Assembly: GCA_900552015.1 (NCBI GenBank)
Contig: URXY01000065.1
Coordinates: 1-8,946 of the forward strand
Direction of reading: 5' to 3'
Origin: an uncultured Eubacteriales bacterium
GTDB taxonomy: Bacteria; Bacillota; Clostridia; Oscillospirales; Oscillospiraceae
Length of the DNA stretch: 8,946 bases
Part shown: in pieces, positions 6,473-8,946 of the stretch
Layout of the letters: each line of letters starts with the position of its first letter
Position numbering within the stretch: position 1 is the first letter of the stretch
The notes under the pieces: model-generated
What the model saw: the letters and a program-made list of their open reading frames with translations, nothing else
Databases searched by the model: none
Told to the model about the DNA's origin: nothing
Program-made: the position numbers and the translations under genes

Positions 6473-6833
6473 TTTCTTTCTCCTCCTTTTTCGTATAGCG
6501 CTTCTGCGTCTGATGATAGTAGCCAAGGTCGAACGAGCCCTGCTGAGCGAGCGTCATGCGCGCGGGATAGTTTTCATTGAGTACGCCTTTGAGCTTCATG
6601 ATCTGCTTGTCATAGTAGACGTGCTGTCTTGCGTCGAGCTTGCGCAGATGCTTTTGACAAAGATTGTTCAGCACCGGAAAAATGCTTGCGGGCATCGCCG
6701 CGGCAGAGTTGAAATATTTATCCTTGATCGTTGCGTTGATGCCAGGGTTCGCGGCCTGCTGCACCGCCTCGTAGACGGAGAACAGCCGTCCAAGCGTATA
6801 GGCGGGGTTGGTGCTCGCTTCATTGAGACTCAC
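6465..6833 (-). CDS. cas11c: Small subunit Cas11c, translated from within cas8c
   Basis: In type I-C systems the small Cascade subunit Cas11c is not a separate gene but is translated from an internal start in cas8c; it lines the complex and stabilises the target strand. Here a GTG at 6833, in frame with cas8c, lies 7 nt after a perfect AAAGGAGGT (6849-6841). The product would be 122 residues, starting MSLNEASTNPAYTLGRLF and ending with the shared cas8c C-terminus. That is the size reported for Cas11c. The region is rich in predicted helices and basic residues (KHLRKLDAR), as expected for a small subunit. The binding site falls on the codons for K-E-V in cas8c. A TTG two codons upstream is too close to the binding site to be preferred. 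Expression is inferred, not shown. Confidence 0.8.
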   Translation of the reverse strand: MSLNEASTNPAYTLGRLFSVYEAVQQAANPGINATIKDKYFNSAAAMPASIFPVLNNLCQKHLRKLDARQHVYYDKQIMKLKGVLNENYPARMTLAQQGSFDLGYYHQTQKRYTKKEEKENV

Positions 6834-8204
6834 GGTCAAAACCTCCTTTGGACAGTCCTCATGCGGATTTTTGAGATAATATGCCTTGATGATGGCGGCC
6901 TTGCCCCAAGTGATGTCCCGCTCTGCGCGGATGCGGAGCATTACCGCTTCAAGCAGCGATGCGGGATAACGTGCACCGGAAAATATGGCGCGCGCCGTCG
7001 CGCCGGCCATCGCGGGCGAAGGCGCTTTATCACGGGAATTTAGGTTCACCGTTTCCCTCAGCAGCGCCCACAGCGGCAGGTAGTTAAACTTCTCGTAGGC
7101 GGGACGCACGATCTCCATGCGCTCGTAGTGCGCGTTCACATTCTCCATCAGCTTCCCGAAGCTGTCGCGCAGAAAGAAGCGGACGGAAAGGCGTGCCGCG
7201 TTGGGCGCGAGACCAAGAATGTAAAACGGTCGATTCGGGTCGACGCCGAGGTCGTCGCACGGCAGCCCATTTGCCAGACGTTTGAGCGCCGCGCGCAGAT
7301 CATTGTCCGACAGGCCGCCGTATGTGCCGCCGCCGATCACGGCGCTGAAAAAGCCGGGATAGGCATCATCTGCGCCCTCTGCCCAGCAGACGACTGTCGT
7401 ATCGCCGATGTGCTGGACGTGGTCGCTGTCCGCAAGCAGATGATTCAGTGCGGCGGTGTAGGCAAAGGCGGCGTATTTGCCGACTGGGGCATTGTAGTTC
7501 TGCTCCCGTCCGTAGGAGCAGAACGCCGGAGCGTTGAACGACACCAGCGCCGCGCCGCTGGACTGCGCGTCCCGCACGCCCTTGACCGACGGGTGCACAG
7601 CAGCGATCTCATCCTCTTTTCCGGTCACGAGACACTGCATCTTGACGCCGCTCTCGCCGCCGTCCCGATACCGCTGCCATGCCTCGCGGATAGCGGCATC
7701 CTCCTCGACCTTGCGGCCATCCACGCGAAAGACGAGGTTGCCGCCCGCGGTCACATCATCGAGCTGCCTGATGAGCGCCGAATGCTCTGCCGCGCGTTCC
7801 GGTTCCCAAGTGTCGAAAAATGCCAGTATTGCGCGGGCATTGGGCGAATCGATACCGTCTAACACCGCGTGGTGCAGCTTTGCCGCGGCGGCAAAGCACT
7901 CGCGGCTGCGTTCAGGCTTCCCTTTCTGGTCGATGCCGAGCAAATAAGCGGAATTGTCCCACAAAAAGTTCGAGGCAATGCTGACCGTTCGTTTCACTGC
8001 TGCCGGCAGCACCATCAGCTGCGGCTGCATGACAGTCTTTTTACCCTTTGTCCCTTCCACCATTGTCGGAACGATCTGCGTCAGCTCACCGTTTTCGTTT
8101 ATGTAAAGTGCGAGACTGATCTTCGCAGGGGCCCAGCCGGGCGCGGCGATCTCACCGCGCGAGAGGAGGTCTTCGTAATACCGCGTCAGCGCTTGCAGGA
8201 TCAT
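6465..8204 (-). CDS. cas8c: Type I-C Cascade large subunit Cas8c (Csd1)
   Basis: Cas8c is the large subunit of type I-C Cascade. It recognises the PAM and helps to recruit Cas3. The 579 residues are a normal length. The N-terminus MILQALTRYYEDLL matches the family. The central signature is clear: CLVTGKEDEIAAVHPSVKGV at 191-210, then AQSSGAALVSFNAPAFCSYG at 213-232, then NAPVGKYAAFAYTAALNHLL at 238-257. The ATG at 8204 overlaps the cas5c stop codon by 4 nt (ATGA) and has GGAGGT 6 nt upstream. The frame runs open to 8315, but that part is out-of-frame cas5c. The last 122 codons, from residue 458, have their own ribosome binding site and probably also produce Cas11c. No frameshift or missing block is seen. 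Confidence 0.97.
   Translation of the reverse strand: MILQALTRYYEDLLSRGEIAAPGWAPAKISLALYINENGELTQIVPTMVEGTKGKKTVMQPQLMVLPAAVKRTVSIASNFLWDNSAYLLGIDQKGKPERSRECFAAAAKLHHAVLDGIDSPNARAILAFFDTWEPERAAEHSALIRQLDDVTAGGNLVFRVDGRKVEEDAAIREAWQRYRDGGESGVKMQCLVTGKEDEIAAVHPSVKGVRDAQSSGAALVSFNAPAFCSYGREQNYNAPVGKYAAFAYTAALNHLLADSDHVQHIGDTTVVCWAEGADDAYPGFFSAVIGGGTYGGLSDNDLRAALKRLANGLPCDDLGVDPNRPFYILGLAPNAARLSVRFFLRDSFGKLMENVNAHYERMEIVRPAYEKFNYLPLWALLRETVNLNSRDKAPSPAMAGATARAIFSGARYPASLLEAVMLRIRAERDITWGKAAIIKAYYLKNPHEDCPKEVLTVSLNEASTNPAYTLGRLFSVYEAVQQAANPGINATIKDKYFNSAAAMPASIFPVLNNLCQKHLRKLDARQHVYYDKQIMKLKGVLNENYPARMTLAQQGSFDLGYYHQTQKRYTKKEEKENV
6841..6849 (-). promoter_or_regulatory. Internal ribosome binding site for cas11c
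   Basis: The minus strand reads AAAGGAGGT, a full match to the anti-Shine-Dalgarno end of 16S rRNA, 7 nt before an in-frame GTG. It is as strong as any genic site in the window, yet lies in the middle of a coding sequence. Confidence 0.8.
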
Positions 8205-8863
8205 CCTCTCACCTCCCCGCTGTTCGGCGGCGGAACGGTCATCACACCGTCGATAAGGCTCGCGCGGAAAAACTTTGGTGTGATGTCCGCGAGATTGCTG
8301 TAATCGAGGTCCCACAGCATCCAGCCGAGGTCGCGCGTGCCTTTGAGCTCATCGGGGCACGGCGGCAATTCCGTGCAGCGCCGGTACTGCGCGGGAAACT
8401 CCCGCGTGCCGAAATACGGCATACTGTAGCACTGCCCCTTTTCCAGCCGCCGCTTGATGATGTCCTGAAACTTGCCGGGATTGTCGCCGGGCGCGGCGGC
8501 GTCTGTCATGTCGAAGTGCGCGTCGATGACATAGTGTACGTCCCGCAGCACCATAGCCGCGCGCTGCTGAATGCTCTCCGACGCGGCGAGGTACAGCTCC
8601 CCCTGCCCTTTTTCCATCACGGTCTTTGCCCTGCGGGCGCTGATGACGTCTTTGATCTCGTTGCGGCGGATGTTAGTGAAGCGGATGGGTGCGCACACAT
8701 GGATGCGGTCGATCACCCAACGGAGCCCTGGGTGCCAGTAGATGCTTTCCAACAGCCCGCGCGCTGCTGAGGGCGTCATCACGTCATAGCTGACGCGTTC
8801 CGTCTTCAGTTCGCATCGCGCAAAGCATGCGTAGTCTCCCCAGACTTCTACTTGAATTGCCAT
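8201..8863 (-). CDS. cas5c: Type I-C crRNA-processing endonuclease Cas5c (Cas5d)
   Basis: In type I-C, Cas5c replaces Cas6: it cuts the pre-crRNA at the base of the repeat hairpin and stays bound to the 11-nt 5' handle in Cascade. The 220-residue protein opens with MAIQVEVWGDYACFARCELK, the RAMP strand typical of Cas5c. It continues with TPSAARGLLESIYWHPGLRW at 30-49, which includes Y42, and RDVHYVIDAHF around 107-117, with H116. These probably correspond to the catalytic tyrosine and histidine described for the Bacillus halodurans enzyme, by motif resemblance only. The ATG at 8863 follows AAGGAG at about 8 nt. The stop overlaps cas8c by 4 nt. It is the first cas gene after a near-consensus promoter. 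The single repeat downstream has the right hairpin and handle for this enzyme. Confidence 0.96.
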   Translation of the reverse strand: MAIQVEVWGDYACFARCELKTERVSYDVMTPSAARGLLESIYWHPGLRWVIDRIHVCAPIRFTNIRRNEIKDVISARRAKTVMEKGQGELYLAASESIQQRAAMVLRDVHYVIDAHFDMTDAAAPGDNPGKFQDIIKRRLEKGQCYSMPYFGTREFPAQYRRCTELPPCPDELKGTRDLGWMLWDLDYSNLADITPKFFRASLIDGVMTVPPPNSGEVRG

Positions 8864-8894
8864 AGAACCACTCCTTTCATCATTTTCTATTTAG

Positions 8895-8923
8895 AGAATA
8901 CTACTTATTCTTCAAATCGTCAA
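8895..8923 (-). promoter_or_regulatory. Promoter for the cas5c-to-cas2 operon
   Basis: On the minus strand TTGACG (8923-8918, five of six consensus) and TATTCT (8900-8895, four of six) are separated by exactly 17 nt in a strongly AT-rich stretch. Transcription would begin near 8888, leaving a leader of about 25 nt before the cas5c ATG that contains its ribosome binding site. It resembles a housekeeping sigma factor promoter. Confidence 0.6.
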
Positions 8924-8930
8924 TCGATTT
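8914..8930. promoter_or_regulatory. Operator-like inverted repeat over the cas promoter -35
   Basis: AAATCG (8914-8919) and CGATTT (8925-8930) form a 6-bp inverted repeat with 5 nt between, covering the -35 element of the cas promoter. A repressor bound here could block the promoter. In AT-rich sequence such short symmetry can arise by chance. Confidence 0.3.
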
Positions 8931-8946
8931 TTTATAATATGAAATA

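Noticed and set aside
5618..6580. A 320-codon plus-strand frame opposite cas7c, and a similar 244-codon frame at 7128-7862 opposite cas8c
   Set aside because: Both mirror the codon use of well-supported cas genes and show no recognisable domain or translation signal.
1..8946. tRNA, rRNA, insertion sequences, attachment sites or other defence genes
   Set aside because: No transposase, integrase, terminal repeat, tRNA-like fold or further defence gene could be recognised on either strand.

Overview
The window looks like chromosome from a GC-rich, endospore-forming member of the Clostridia. The evidence is a spore cortex amidase (CwlD family) next to a cotJ spore-coat operon, GC-rich codon use, and strong AGGAGG-type ribosome binding sites, including ones that serve TTG and GTG starts. 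The exact family or genus cannot be read from this sequence.

Layout. Positions 1-2123 hold two minus-strand genes, cwlD followed 19 nt later by radA, probably one transcript. Positions 2124-2275 are a divergent promoter region. Positions 2276-3312 hold a plus-strand spore-coat operon: a single gene in which CotJA and CotJB are fused, overlapping by 1 nt with cotJC, a dimanganese-catalase-like coat protein. A strong 16-bp hairpin terminator follows (3325-3362). Positions 3395-8923 hold a type I-C CRISPR-Cas locus on the minus strand, transcribed toward the cotJ operon: promoter, cas5c, cas8c (with an internal cas11c start), cas7c, cas4, cas1, cas2, an AT-rich leader, and one single CRISPR repeat.

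How it works together. Cas5c would process pre-crRNA at the repeat hairpin. Cas5c, Cas7c, Cas8c and the internally translated Cas11c would form the Cascade surveillance complex. Cas4, Cas1 and Cas2 would acquire new spacers. The interference nuclease-helicase Cas3 is not in the window; if present it lies beyond position 8946 or elsewhere in the genome. The six annotated cas genes overlap or nearly touch (4-, 8-, 4-, 4-nt overlaps and one 7-nt gap), so they are probably one translationally coupled operon.

The most notable points are these. (1) The array holds a single, well-formed repeat and no spacer, although the adaptation module and leader look intact. (2) A perfect ribosome binding site inside cas8c marks a hidden 122-residue cas11c gene. 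(3) CotJA and CotJB are fused. (4) A near-consensus promoter sits directly in front of cas5c, so Cascade and adaptation genes may be expressed independently of any cas3. No new type of system was found: this is a recognisable type I-C locus with an unusual, apparently empty array.
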